The position numbers and the translations under genes were made by a program. The notes beneath the pieces were generated by a model. It ran no database searches. It was given only the letters and a program-made list of their open reading frames with translations, and was not told the origin of the DNA. Source: Pedobacter sp. PLR (lineage in GTDB: Bacteria > Bacteroidota > Bacteroidia > Sphingobacteriales > Sphingobacteriaceae). From it: a stretch of DNA of 64,000 bases. The stretch is from the NCBI RefSeq assembly GCF_026239675.1, contig NZ_JAPIVQ010000012.1, forward strand, positions 62,001 through 126,000, read 5' to 3'. Below are positions 16,985-25,811 of the stretch, in pieces; position 1 is the first letter of the stretch, and each line of letters begins with the position of its first letter.

Positions 16985-18835
16985 TTAGAAAAGGAAATAA
17001 CGTTGCGCCATAGGAAGTACAGCCAGCGGCTCGCAGGTAGCAAGAACGCCATCTACACGCACATCATAAGTTTCCGGATCTACCGAAATCACTGGCATTG
17101 CATCATTATGAACCATGTCTTTTTTCATCACCGTTCTGCATCCTTTTACCGGAAGACTGGTACGTTGCAATCCATATCTTGCGATCGCTCCATTTTCTAA
17201 AGAAACTTTAGAAACAAAGTTGAAACAAGTGCTGGATAATGCTTTACCATGGTTACCGAACATCATTCTATAGATAATAGGCTGAGGTGTTGGAATAGAG
17301 GCATTCGCATCTCCCATTTTCGCTCCAAGGATCATTCCTCCTTTGATGACCATCTCTGGTTTTACGCCAAACATTTCTGCTTTCCATAAAATCAAATCGG
17401 CAATCTTACCCGGCTCAATCGATCCTACATAACTGTCAATTCCATGTGCTTTAGCCGGATTGATCGTGTATTTAGCGATGTAACGTTTCACCCTGAAGTT
17501 GTCATTACCTTTTCCTTCATCTTCCTTTAACGGGCCTCTTTGAATTCTCATTTTGTGAGCAGTCTGGAAAGTACGGGAAATTACTTCTCCTACTCTACCC
17601 ATTGCCTGACTATCAGAACTCATGATGCTAAACACACCCATGTCCTGAAGAATATCTTCGGCAGCAATCGTCTGAGGACGAATTCTTGAATCTGCAAAAG
17701 CAACATCTTCTTTTACGTTTTTGTCTAAGTGATGGCATACCATCAACATATCCAAATGCTCTTCCGCAGTATTAATGGTGTATGGTTTTGTTGGGTTAGT
17801 CGATGCAGGCAGGATATTAGGATACATTGCAATCTTCATAATATCCGGAGCATGACCACCACCAGCACCTTCCGTGTGGAAAGTATGGATCACACGACCG
17901 TCAATAGCACGAACCGTATCTTCCAGGAAACCAGCCTCATTTAGTGTATCAGAGTGGATCGCCACCTGAATATCATATTTATCGGCAACCTTTAGTGCCA
18001 TATCGATCGTCACGGGATTAGCTCCCCAATCTTCGTGGATCTTGACACCAAGGGCCCCGGCTTCTACCATTTCTTCAATAGGTGCCATTGTAGACACGTT
18101 TCCTTTACCGAATAAACCTACGTTGATTGGCAGGGTTTCGAATGCCTGAAGCATTTTTTCGATGTACCATTTACCTGAAGTTACTGTAGTAGCATGCGTA
18201 CCATCTGCTGGTCCGGTACCACCACCGATAAAGGTCGTTACCCCACTGTAAAGTGCCGTTTCAACTTGCTGTGGACTGATAAAGTGAATGTGCGTATCGA
18301 TACCACCTGCTGTCAGGATCATACCGGCTCCACTATGTACTTCCGTAGAGGCACCGATGATCATGTTTTCGGTTACGCCATCCTGAACATCAGGATTACC
18401 GGCTTTACCTACACCTACAATTTTACCGTCTTTAATCCCAACATCACCTTTTACGATACCCCAATGGTCGATTACCATCACGTTAGTGATACAGAAATCC
18501 AGTACCCCTTCGTCTGATAATGCACGGGCAGACTGGCCCATACCATCACGAATGGTCTTACCACCACCAAATTTGTTCTCTTCTCCGTATACCGCGAAAT
18601 CTTTCTCAATTTCAATAAACAACTCTGTATCGGCTAAACGAACTTTATCACCTGTAGTAGGGCCAAAAAGCGCTACATATTTTGCTCTCGGGATATAAAG
18701 TTCCCCATCTATATATTTAACGGATCCTGCATCCAGGCCAAGTTTGTCTAATCCTAAAGATCTAAGACCAACTACACTACCCATGGCAGTCATACCAACT
18801 ACCTTAATCCACTCTCTTCTATTCCAATCTGCCAT
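16985..18835 (-). CDS. ureC: Urease alpha (catalytic) subunit with a twin-arginine-like N-terminal extension
   Basis: A 616-residue urease catalytic subunit hydrolysing urea to ammonia and carbamate. Nickel ligands are all present: His182 and His184 (GIDTHIHF), carbamylated Lys265 (GVKIHEDWG), His294, His320 and Asp408. Catalytic His267 and the flap Cys367-His368 are also present. Each is exactly 48 residues beyond the classical Klebsiella numbering. The extra N-terminus contains Arg6-Arg7 in NRREWIK, then a hydrophobic run VVGMTAMGSVVGL, resembling a Tat signal peptide; there is no obvious AxA cleavage site. The usual urease start region (IPRAKYVALFGPTTGD) has no Met, and the ATG is six bases after ureB, so the extension is real coding sequence. 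UreA and UreB have no signal. Confidence 0.97.
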   Translation of the reverse strand: MADWNRREWIKVVGMTAMGSVVGLRSLGLDKLGLDAGSVKYIDGELYIPRAKYVALFGPTTGDKVRLADTELFIEIEKDFAVYGEENKFGGGKTIRDGMGQSARALSDEGVLDFCITNVMVIDHWGIVKGDVGIKDGKIVGVGKAGNPDVQDGVTENMIIGASTEVHSGAGMILTAGGIDTHIHFISPQQVETALYSGVTTFIGGGTGPADGTHATTVTSGKWYIEKMLQAFETLPINVGLFGKGNVSTMAPIEEMVEAGALGVKIHEDWGANPVTIDMALKVADKYDIQVAIHSDTLNEAGFLEDTVRAIDGRVIHTFHTEGAGGGHAPDIMKIAMYPNILPASTNPTKPYTINTAEEHLDMLMVCHHLDKNVKEDVAFADSRIRPQTIAAEDILQDMGVFSIMSSDSQAMGRVGEVISRTFQTAHKMRIQRGPLKEDEGKGNDNFRVKRYIAKYTINPAKAHGIDSYVGSIEPGKIADLILWKAEMFGVKPEMVIKGGMILGAKMGDANASIPTPQPIIYRMMFGNHGKALSSTCFNFVSKVSLENGAIARYGLQRTSLPVKGCRTVMKKDMVHNDAMPVISVDPETYDVRVDGVLATCEPLAVLPMAQRYFLF

Positions 18836-18841
18836 AATATT

Positions 18842-19219
18842 CTATCTTAATTTTACGGTTTTATACTTTTCTTCAACCATTTTTTTGATCGCTGCTGCTC
18901 TCACTTTCTCATCCGTGTACTTGCCACTGGTCAGGCCGTTAAATCCGTGGATCTCTTTGTTACCACCGATCTCTATCAGAATGATATCTTTACTTTCTCC
19001 GGGTTCGAAACGAATGGCCGTACTTGCCGGAATATTTAGTCTCTTCCCAAATGCAAGTTCTCTGTCAAACTGCAAATGACGATTCACCTCAAAAAAATGA
19101 TAATGAGAACCTATTTGTATCGGTCTGTCTCCGGTATTGGTCACAGAAATCGGGGTGGTATTGTACCCAACATTTGCTCTGATGTCTTCTTTCTTTATAA
19201 TGTATTCTCCTGGTACCAT
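18842..19219 (-). CDS. ureB: Urease beta subunit
   Basis: A 125-residue structural subunit in the (alpha-beta-gamma)3 assembly. Typical features are PGEYIIKKEDIRANVG at the N-terminus, the IGSHYHFFEVNRHLQFDR core and the IPASTAIRFEPGESK strand. It has a somewhat long charged C-terminus (EEKYKTVKLR). It is separate from ureA, as in most bacteria other than Helicobacter, and lies 17 bases after it. Confidence 0.97.
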   Translation of the reverse strand: MVPGEYIIKKEDIRANVGYNTTPISVTNTGDRPIQIGSHYHFFEVNRHLQFDRELAFGKRLNIPASTAIRFEPGESKDIILIEIGGNKEIHGFNGLTSGKYTDEKVRAAAIKKMVEEKYKTVKLR

Positions 19220-19236
19220 GTTTATGATTTTAAAGA

Positions 19237-19539
19237 TTAACGAATCGGGTTATGAATGGTAACTAGCTTTGTTCCATCTGGAAATGTGACTTCAATCTGC
19301 ACATCATGGATCATTTCAGGAACGCCTTCCATCACCTGTTTTCTACTCAGTAACTTGGTTCCGTAATCCATTAATGCGGCTACAGTCCTTCCATCTCTTG
19401 CTTTCTCCATGATCTCTGCACTGATATAGGCGATGCATTCTGGATAATTCAGCTTCACTCCTCTTTTGAGGCGTTTGCTGGCAAGCTCACCTGCAAGATG
19501 CAGCATCAATTTTTCGGTTTCTCTGGGTGTTAAACGCAT
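19237..19539 (-). CDS. ureA: Urease gamma subunit
   Basis: A 100-residue standard gamma subunit (MRLTPRETEKLMLHLAGELA, LNYPECIAYISAEIMEKARDG, IHDVQIEVTFPDGTKLVTIHNPI). It starts 50 bases after the porin gene on the same strand. No gap large enough for an obvious separate promoter is present, so it is probably cotranscribed with the porin. Confidence 0.97.
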   Translation of the reverse strand: MRLTPRETEKLMLHLAGELASKRLKRGVKLNYPECIAYISAEIMEKARDGRTVAALMDYGTKLLSRKQVMEGVPEMIHDVQIEVTFPDGTKLVTIHNPIR

Positions 19540-19589
19540 AAAAGTTTATAGTATTAAATTTATTATCTGTTTTTTAATGGGTGCTTTCC

Positions 19590-20786
19590 TTAGATGGCCG
19601 ACAGGTTAAAATACGTGCCGAGGATAAAGCGATTGTTCTTTTCATTGGGAAGCGCAATCCTGTTTTTGTAGCTAATGGTGTTGTCTATATATCCTGCAAA
19701 AAGTTTCCAGTCTTTAGTTGGTACCGGTTTGTATTCCAATGCAGCATAGCCTGTCCAGTTTTTCCTGAAATCATTGCCAATTTCTTTGTCTTTGCGGGCG
19801 CTCGCTGTTTCAAAAGCTCCTTTTAAAGACATGCCCCAGCTTTTGTTGAATTGCTGATCAAACCTCAATACCGCCGACTTATAAACGACATCTCTAAGCA
19901 TGGTTCTATCTGTACCGACATTTCCTTTGAAGGCATGAATCGGACTGGAAGCCAACATCGTATGGTCTACGCCATAATCAGAATATTGGAGATCCAAATA
20001 GATTTTTGTGTTTTTAGATTGGTACCTATTGGCCAGGGAAATGGCATGATTATCACCATTTGCTACCAGTTGAGAATAGTTATAAGACCATTTGGTATGG
20101 AATGCTTTATCGAAGAAGCTACCTTCCCAGGTTAAATAAGCACCCATTGGACGCTCAGATTGTTTGAAATCTCCTGCTCCGTAACCAGCGGTTTTGATCA
20201 GCTGATCAAAAGTCTCTGTGGAGGTGTTATAAACTTGTAAATGAAAGGTATGATTAGGGTTGGCTTTATAAGAGAAGTTAGCACCTACTACGAAAAGATT
20301 CAGGATACGATCTACATAATCTGTAAAAATATATTCATAAACCGGGTTGTTGGCAAATTCATAACTTCCAACCATAGCGGCTTGTTTACCCAGAATTACT
20401 TCCCACTCTTTTTGCTTACCAAAGCGATAGTTGACCTGCGCCCAGTCAAGAGCCCTCGAGCCATTGTCCTGAATAGTGGTATTGAAGGATCTGTTTAAAC
20501 GGAAACGAACTTTATAGGATAGGTCAGGATGAACATTACCACTCAATAAGAGTCTGGTTTCATCCAGTCTGAAGCCGGCATTTAAATGACGCTCCTTATT
20601 CTGGCCAATATTTAATGAGGTACGTCCAAGTACATTTAGGTTAAATATAGAAGAATCTTTGGCTGCTTTTTTAGTCGCGGGGACTAATCTGCCGGCCTGT
20701 TTTACACTATCAACAGGTGTTTGTGCCGATGCTATTGCCGGACAAACTGCACATAAAACTACGCCTATACTGGTTCTTATTTTCAT
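19590..20786 (-). CDS. Outer membrane porin, first gene of the urease operon
   Basis: A 398-residue beta-barrel porin, similar in style to the phosphate-selective porin O/P family. It has a signal peptide (residues 1 to about 21, ending AIASAQ), a 40-residue linker, then alternating strands such as DETRLLLSGNVHPDLSYKVR, WAQVNYRFGKQKEWEVILGK and LEYKPVPTKDWKLFAGYI, finishing with RFILGTYFNLSAI. It precedes ureA by 50 bases in the same orientation. Known family members pass small anions or solutes; urea or nickel passage is inferred only from the operon. No urea permease gene is in the cluster. Confidence 0.85.
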   Translation of the reverse strand: MKIRTSIGVVLCAVCPAIASAQTPVDSVKQAGRLVPATKKAAKDSSIFNLNVLGRTSLNIGQNKERHLNAGFRLDETRLLLSGNVHPDLSYKVRFRLNRSFNTTIQDNGSRALDWAQVNYRFGKQKEWEVILGKQAAMVGSYEFANNPVYEYIFTDYVDRILNLFVVGANFSYKANPNHTFHLQVYNTSTETFDQLIKTAGYGAGDFKQSERPMGAYLTWEGSFFDKAFHTKWSYNYSQLVANGDNHAISLANRYQSKNTKIYLDLQYSDYGVDHTMLASSPIHAFKGNVGTDRTMLRDVVYKSAVLRFDQQFNKSWGMSLKGAFETASARKDKEIGNDFRKNWTGYAALEYKPVPTKDWKLFAGYIDNTISYKNRIALPNEKNNRFILGTYFNLSAI

Positions 20787-20817
20787 ATCGCTTTACTTAT
20801 TGATACAAGTATAGGCG
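20762..20817 (-). repeat. 10-bp inverted repeat flanking the porin start codon
   Basis: CGCCTATACT (20762-20771, inside the porin gene) is the exact reverse complement of AGTATAGGCG (20808-20817, upstream of the start). The ATG at 20784-20786 lies between the arms. In the transcript this could fold and limit ribosome access if transcription begins far enough upstream. Confidence 0.5.
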
Positions 20818-20862
20818 ACAGACCTAATAATGCGTTAAACCGAGTATTAACGCCATATTAGG
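20806..20862 (-). promoter_or_regulatory. Candidate operator and promoter of the porin-urease operon
   Basis: A large imperfect palindrome lies between the kinase stop and the porin start: CCTAATAATGCGTTAA (20823-20838), an 8-base centre, then TTAACGCCATATTAGG (20847-20862). The arms differ at two positions. It is not followed by a T run on the - strand, so it looks like a protein-binding site and not a terminator. Just downstream on the - strand, TATACTTG (20813 to 20806) matches the Bacteroidota -7 consensus TAnnTTTG with one mismatch, about 20 bases before the ATG. This places the palindrome over the -33 side. The adjacent response regulator or a nickel regulator are candidate binders (inference). 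Confidence 0.5.
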
Positions 20863-20879
20863 TAAAAATAAGAGCGAGA

Positions 20880-22262
20880 TTAGAAATCCGCCACAGGACA
20901 GGTTATGGTCACTATAGTGCCCTTTCCCTCCGTAGATTCAATAGTCAGGCTGGCGTCATGAAGTTCAAAGATGTTTTTGGCAAGTACCAGGCCGAGGCCA
21001 TTTCCATAAATACTGCCCACATTTGATGCCCGGAAAAAGGATTCGAAAATATGTGGTTTATCACGGTCCGGGATTCCGATCCCCTGGTCAATTACCCGGA
21101 TGACAATCTTAGAATGGATCACTTCAATACTGACTTTCACTTCCTTCTCATTGCCATATTTACAGGCATTGGAAATGATATTGGAAAGTCCGATAAAGAA
21201 CAGGTCCTCGTTCACGTAAACGCTCAGGAGGTTACTATCCTCCGGGATATTAGAGAAATCCAGAAATATCCGGTGGTTATCATTCAGGTATCCTTCCGAT
21301 TCTTTCACACTGTAGAGCAACTCATCAATCCTGACCAGACTCATGTTTTGCACTTTACCATCATATCCGGTTCTGGAAAGCAAAAGTAGATTGTTGACAA
21401 TAAGGTTCATCCGATCCACTTCTCTGGACACCATTTCTAAAGAATAATGTGCAGGATGTTTAGGGTCCAGACTGTTTAATGCCAGTTCAGATTCCCCACT
21501 GATGATCGTCATCGGTGTCCTCAAGGAATGGGAGGCATTGCTGATAAAACTCCGCTGGGATTTTACTGCAATCTCCAGGCGGCTTAGCATATCGTTGATA
21601 TTCGAGATCAACACTTCAATCTCGTCTTTTTCTTTTGTCTTCTTAGCAGGCAACCTCATGTTCAGGTTACTGATATTGATCAAACCGATCCGTTTATTGA
21701 TCGATGCAATCGGGTTCAGCAGTTTTTCCGCAAAATAGAATGAAATTAAAACGATGAAAATTAAGAAAATCGCTACTCCTGAGATCAGTGCGCGATTGAG
21801 ATCGGCATGTTCTGCTTTCCCAAAATCATCCACTGCCGAAGAAACGACCACCAGATTCTTATCATGGTCTTTGTCTACAAAAAAGAGCGCAACATAGGCC
21901 GTATCGTTTAACATGAGCTCGGCCTTTCCCTTTTCAATAGCTTCTTCAAAAAAAGAATTATCCATCGGTAAAAGCGGTTCATATCGGGGCTGCTTCTTGT
22001 TTTTAGCAACCCTGACCAGGAAATTCTTTCCAAAGGAAAACTGGTTGATGAACTGATTGCTCAATTCATAATAGCCTTTGTCTTTATAACTTTGAGAATT
22101 AAAGACATGATTCCCCAACATTTTGGCATTTTCTTCTAACCTGATATAGAACTTGCTCTCCAGGGTTCTGGCCGTAAAATAAGAAACATACACTGCAAAT
22201 GACAACAGGATTAAACTCCCTATTGCCGAAGATAGCAGAATGATTTTGGTTCTAATTTTCAT
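20880..22262 (-). CDS. Membrane sensor histidine kinase next to the urease operon
   Basis: A 460-residue kinase with a TM helix at 7-29, a periplasmic sensor region (about 30-158), a second TM at about 159-178, HAMP (about 179-233), HisKA with phospho-acceptor His245 in SNASHSLRTP, and a HATPase domain (NACKYGNE, DQGIGIPD, GNGLGLVLAKNI). It overlaps the response-regulator gene by 11 bases, so the two are a pair. The layout is that of CusS/PhoR-type envelope sensors. The stimulus is unknown; the neighbouring porin-urease operon is the obvious candidate target. Confidence 0.93.
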   Translation of the reverse strand: MKIRTKIILLSSAIGSLILLSFAVYVSYFTARTLESKFYIRLEENAKMLGNHVFNSQSYKDKGYYELSNQFINQFSFGKNFLVRVAKNKKQPRYEPLLPMDNSFFEEAIEKGKAELMLNDTAYVALFFVDKDHDKNLVVVSSAVDDFGKAEHADLNRALISGVAIFLIFIVLISFYFAEKLLNPIASINKRIGLINISNLNMRLPAKKTKEKDEIEVLISNINDMLSRLEIAVKSQRSFISNASHSLRTPMTIISGESELALNSLDPKHPAHYSLEMVSREVDRMNLIVNNLLLLSRTGYDGKVQNMSLVRIDELLYSVKESEGYLNDNHRIFLDFSNIPEDSNLLSVYVNEDLFFIGLSNIISNACKYGNEKEVKVSIEVIHSKIVIRVIDQGIGIPDRDKPHIFESFFRASNVGSIYGNGLGLVLAKNIFELHDASLTIESTEGKGTIVTITCPVADF

Positions 22263-22953
22263 AATTATCCTGGACTCTCAATACATATCCCATACCAATC
22301 ACGGTATGGATCAATTTAGGACTAAAGTTCTTATCTATTTTTTTTCGCAGGTAATTCAGGTATACATCCACCACATTGGTACTGAGGTTGAAATCCATGC
22401 CCCATACCTCTTCCAGAATATCCACACGGGTAATGATCCGGTTCATATTCTGCATCAGATACTCGAGCAGTCTGTATTCTGTGGCAGTCAGCACAATGAC
22501 TTTCCCTGCCCGGGTAACCGTTTTACTATCTTTATCCAGCACCAGATCGGCTATAGACAGGATGTTTGCCGGAGTGGCACGTACAGTCCCCGATTTACGG
22601 GATTTTCGGTATACACGAGCCTTTAATTCATCCATTTTAAAGGGTTTGGTCATGTATTCATCAGCATCCTGATTAAACGCGGCCACAATATCTTCCGTTT
22701 GATTTAAGGCAGAAAGAATGATAATAGGTACATCTGGGTCTGTTAATCTGATGTTCCGGCAAACTTCAAGGCCGTCCATACCGGGTAACATGACATCCAG
22801 AATAATCAGGTCAAACTGATGCATCCCCGCCATTTTCAAGCCAGTAAGGCCATCCATAGCGACGCTGATGTCTAACTCACTATTATCGTCCATCAAGCCT
22901 CTTTTTATCAAAGAAACTACCGCTATTTCATCCTCTATTAAAAGTACCTTCAT
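22252..22953 (-). CDS. OmpR/PhoB-family response regulator
   Basis: A 233-residue regulator with a receiver domain (phospho-acceptor Asp53 in LIILDVMLPGMDG, acidic DE near residue 7-8, Lys103 in YMTKPF) and a C-terminal winged helix (about 135-228; LTATEYRLLEYLMQN, TNVVDVYLNYLRKKID). It is the first gene of the kinase pair and ends inside the kinase start. It could bind the palindrome at 20823-20862; that is inference from position. Confidence 0.95.
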   Translation of the reverse strand: MKVLLIEDEIAVVSLIKRGLMDDNSELDISVAMDGLTGLKMAGMHQFDLIILDVMLPGMDGLEVCRNIRLTDPDVPIIILSALNQTEDIVAAFNQDADEYMTKPFKMDELKARVYRKSRKSGTVRATPANILSIADLVLDKDSKTVTRAGKVIVLTATEYRLLEYLMQNMNRIITRVDILEEVWGMDFNLSTNVVDVYLNYLRKKIDKNFSPKLIHTVIGMGYVLRVQDNYEN

Positions 22954-23186
22954 TTAAATCCCTTATTTTAGCTATTGTCAAACTGGATTACAAATTTAGT
23001 GAAAAATGATCGTTACAGTTTTTGATCGAAAAAAAAAAGACATTCAATCCATAAGAAAAGGCATCTGTTAGCGTCTGTACCCACAAATTGTTTTAAATTT
23101 TGGCACAGTTCGTGTTAAACCCGCTGAAAAGGGTTAAAAAAAACTCACAAATAAGACTATCTTAGTTAACACACTTTAACCACCAG

Positions 23187-25793
23187 ATGAATTCAGTATT
23201 CAATTTAAATCAGTTTAACGCGGTGGTTCAGGCCTACCCTTCAGCGACAGCAATTTACACCAGTAGAAACATTACGATAACTGCTGCCAATCAACACATG
23301 CTGAATTTTTGGGGGAAAGATCATTCCGTGATTGGAAGGAATATGATTGATGCGATTCCTGAATTAAAAGATCAGCCCTTTATTGCCTTGTTACAGCAAG
23401 TGTATGATACCGGAATTACCTATCAGGGCGAGCAGGAACAGGCAAACCTGGTGGTAGACGGCGTCCTTCAGTCTTTCTACTTCAATTTCACGTATAAAGC
23501 GATATTGGCCGAAGACGGAAGTACACAAGCCATTATACATACCGCAATTGACGTTACTGAGCTGGTCCTCGCAAAGCAGAAGATCAGTGAAACGGAAGAG
23601 CGTTTAACATTTGCCATTGAAGCCGCAGAAATAGGTACCTGGGAATTGAATCCATTAAGTCAGGCCGTGTTCTGGAATGCAAAATGCCGCGAGCTGTTCG
23701 GCTTTGAATCGGATCGGGAAATCAATTACCAATCCGTACTAAGCTGCATCCATCCACATGATAAAGAGAACGTTGACCTTGCCGTTCAGGCGGCCATCAA
23801 TCCGGAGACCGCCGCAGATTATGATTTACGATACCGCACCATAAGTGAGCATAACAAGCAATTGCGCTGGGTTCATTGTAAAGGAAAAGCTTATTTTAAT
23901 CCACAGGGAGAAGTATACCGCTTTGCCGGAATCGCCCTGGACATTACCAATGAAGCAACGGCCAGCCTTATTGAACAGCAACTCCTCTCCCTCATCAACA
24001 ACAATGCGGGCCACATGTCTATCGCTGATATGGATGGAAAGCTGATTTATATGAATGCTTCAGGGAGAAAAATGTTGGGCGTTCCAGATGATACAGACAT
24101 CAGCACCATGACTGCCGCAGACTTTTATACGCCGGAAGAGCTACACAGAGTTCAAAATACCCTCATCCAGCAAATCACTGAACTCAAAGGATGGAAAGGC
24201 TTGATTCACCTCCGTAATTGTGAAACAAAAACTGAAATACCATGCGAGGTAAACTATATATTGATTAAAGATCCTTTCTCCGGAGCAATCATTGGAAGAG
24301 GTGCCACTGCCCGTGATTTGCGGCCAGAGATGGATGCTAAATCTGAGCTGAAACGTCTGGCTACTATCGTAGACATTAGTGAAGACTTTTGTAATTATTG
24401 TGACCTTAACGGCAATACCATTTATATGAATGAGGCCGGTGGAAAATTAATTGGTATCGATCCACTGAATATGCAGGGCATTAGTCTGTACAGGTATCAT
24501 AGCACGGTTTCCTCGGAAGAAATCAGAAGTTCTATCCTACCTCAACTGTATAAAAACGGCAAATGGTCAGGCCGGCTAGACCTGGTACATCAAATTACCG
24601 GAGAGATCATTCCAATACACAAACAGCTGTTTATGATTCGTCATGAACTTCATAATGAACCGATTGCTATCGCTGGAATTGCGCGGGATTTAAGAACTGA
24701 GATCAATGCGAAGAATGCAGTCGATAAAAAGACTACGGAGCTGAAAGCACTCTTAAAAGAAATGAAATTCCTTGCCGATTCTGTTCCTCCGGTGGTATGG
24801 ACGAGTATGCCGGATGGTATGCTGGATTACATTAATGAGCGCTGGTATGAACGTAGTGACATCAGTATTTCCGATGCGCTGGAAATTGGCTGGACAAAAA
24901 CAATACACCCCGAGGACCTAAAATCGGTGGTCGATCGTTGGTCGGCTAGTCTGAGTACTGGTGATCCTTACCAAATTGAATTCCGTGCGATTGATAAAGA
25001 CGGTGCTTACCGTTGGTGGTTAGTGAGGGCATTACCACTGAGAAATGCCGATGGTGAAATCGTAAAATGGTATGGAACCAATACCGACATTACCGATCAA
25101 AAAGAATTAGAGCATCAAAAGGATAACTTCCTCGCCGTGGCTAGTCATGAGCTTAAAACTCCTGTTACCAGTATAAAAGCCTATGCCCAGGTATTGGAAA
25201 TGATGCTTAAAAGAGCCGGAGACACCAAAAATGCAGGCCTGATGGCGAAGATGGATGGTCAGATTAACAGGCTTTCCAGCTTAATCGGAGATTTACTCGA
25301 TGTCACAAAAATCAACACAGGCCGGTTAGAACTGACTAATGTACCTTTTGATTTTAACCAGATGGTATTGGATATCATCGATGATATCCAGTTTACCTCC
25401 GCTACACACCAGATACAACATCAGCTGTCTTTTAAAAGGATGGTAAGCGGAGATAGAGATCGGATAACCCAGATCGTTGTCAATCTGATGACTAACGCCA
25501 TCAAATATTCTCCGGATGCTGATAAAATCATAGTCTATACGGAAGACCATGATACGGAAGTCCGGTTGCGCGTGCAGGATTTCGGTATCGGCCTCAGCAA
25601 GGATAAAAAAGACCGGGTTTTTGAGCAGTTTTACCGCGTAACCGGCACTAAGGAAAACACTTTCCCTGGCCTGGGGCTTGGTCTTTATATCTCTTCGGAA
25701 ATCATTAAACAACTGGATGGTAAAATCTGGGTGGATTCTGTTGTTGGTGAAGGTTCAACTTTTAGCATTTCGATACCGTTGATCAGGAAATAA
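23187..25793 (+). CDS. Soluble multi-PAS sensor histidine kinase
   Basis: An 868-residue kinase with no membrane segment. Five PAS-like modules are visible (about 10-130, 135-260, 265-385, 390-510 and 525-640), two of them with repeated GKLIYMNASG / GNTIYMNEAG sequences that suggest internal duplication. A HisKA domain follows with His654 in VASHELKTPVTS, then a HATPase domain (NLMTNAIKYSP, DFGIGLSKDKKDRVF, GLGLGLYIS). No receiver domain is fused and no response regulator is adjacent in the same orientation, so it is an orphan. It is divergent from the OmpR regulator gene, with 233 bases between them that hold no gene. Confidence 0.93.
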   Translation: MNSVFNLNQFNAVVQAYPSATAIYTSRNITITAANQHMLNFWGKDHSVIGRNMIDAIPELKDQPFIALLQQVYDTGITYQGEQEQANLVVDGVLQSFYFNFTYKAILAEDGSTQAIIHTAIDVTELVLAKQKISETEERLTFAIEAAEIGTWELNPLSQAVFWNAKCRELFGFESDREINYQSVLSCIHPHDKENVDLAVQAAINPETAADYDLRYRTISEHNKQLRWVHCKGKAYFNPQGEVYRFAGIALDITNEATASLIEQQLLSLINNNAGHMSIADMDGKLIYMNASGRKMLGVPDDTDISTMTAADFYTPEELHRVQNTLIQQITELKGWKGLIHLRNCETKTEIPCEVNYILIKDPFSGAIIGRGATARDLRPEMDAKSELKRLATIVDISEDFCNYCDLNGNTIYMNEAGGKLIGIDPLNMQGISLYRYHSTVSSEEIRSSILPQLYKNGKWSGRLDLVHQITGEIIPIHKQLFMIRHELHNEPIAIAGIARDLRTEINAKNAVDKKTTELKALLKEMKFLADSVPPVVWTSMPDGMLDYINERWYERSDISISDALEIGWTKTIHPEDLKSVVDRWSASLSTGDPYQIEFRAIDKDGAYRWWLVRALPLRNADGEIVKWYGTNTDITDQKELEHQKDNFLAVASHELKTPVTSIKAYAQVLEMMLKRAGDTKNAGLMAKMDGQINRLSSLIGDLLDVTKINTGRLELTNVPFDFNQMVLDIIDDIQFTSATHQIQHQLSFKRMVSGDRDRITQIVVNLMTNAIKYSPDADKIIVYTEDHDTEVRLRVQDFGIGLSKDKKDRVFEQFYRVTGTKENTFPGLGLGLYISSEIIKQLDGKIWVDSVVGEGSTFSISIPLIRK

Positions 25794-25811
25794 GTCCTGA
25801 TCATAGGCCTG

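Noticed and set aside
16984..17052. Upstream start for ureE
   Set aside because: The extra residues come from the ureC 3' end read in another frame; the ATG at 16983 matches the UreE N-terminus.
12813..20786. Hydrogenase locus
   Set aside because: HypA and HypB are present but no hydrogenase large/small subunit or HypCDEF gene is in the window.
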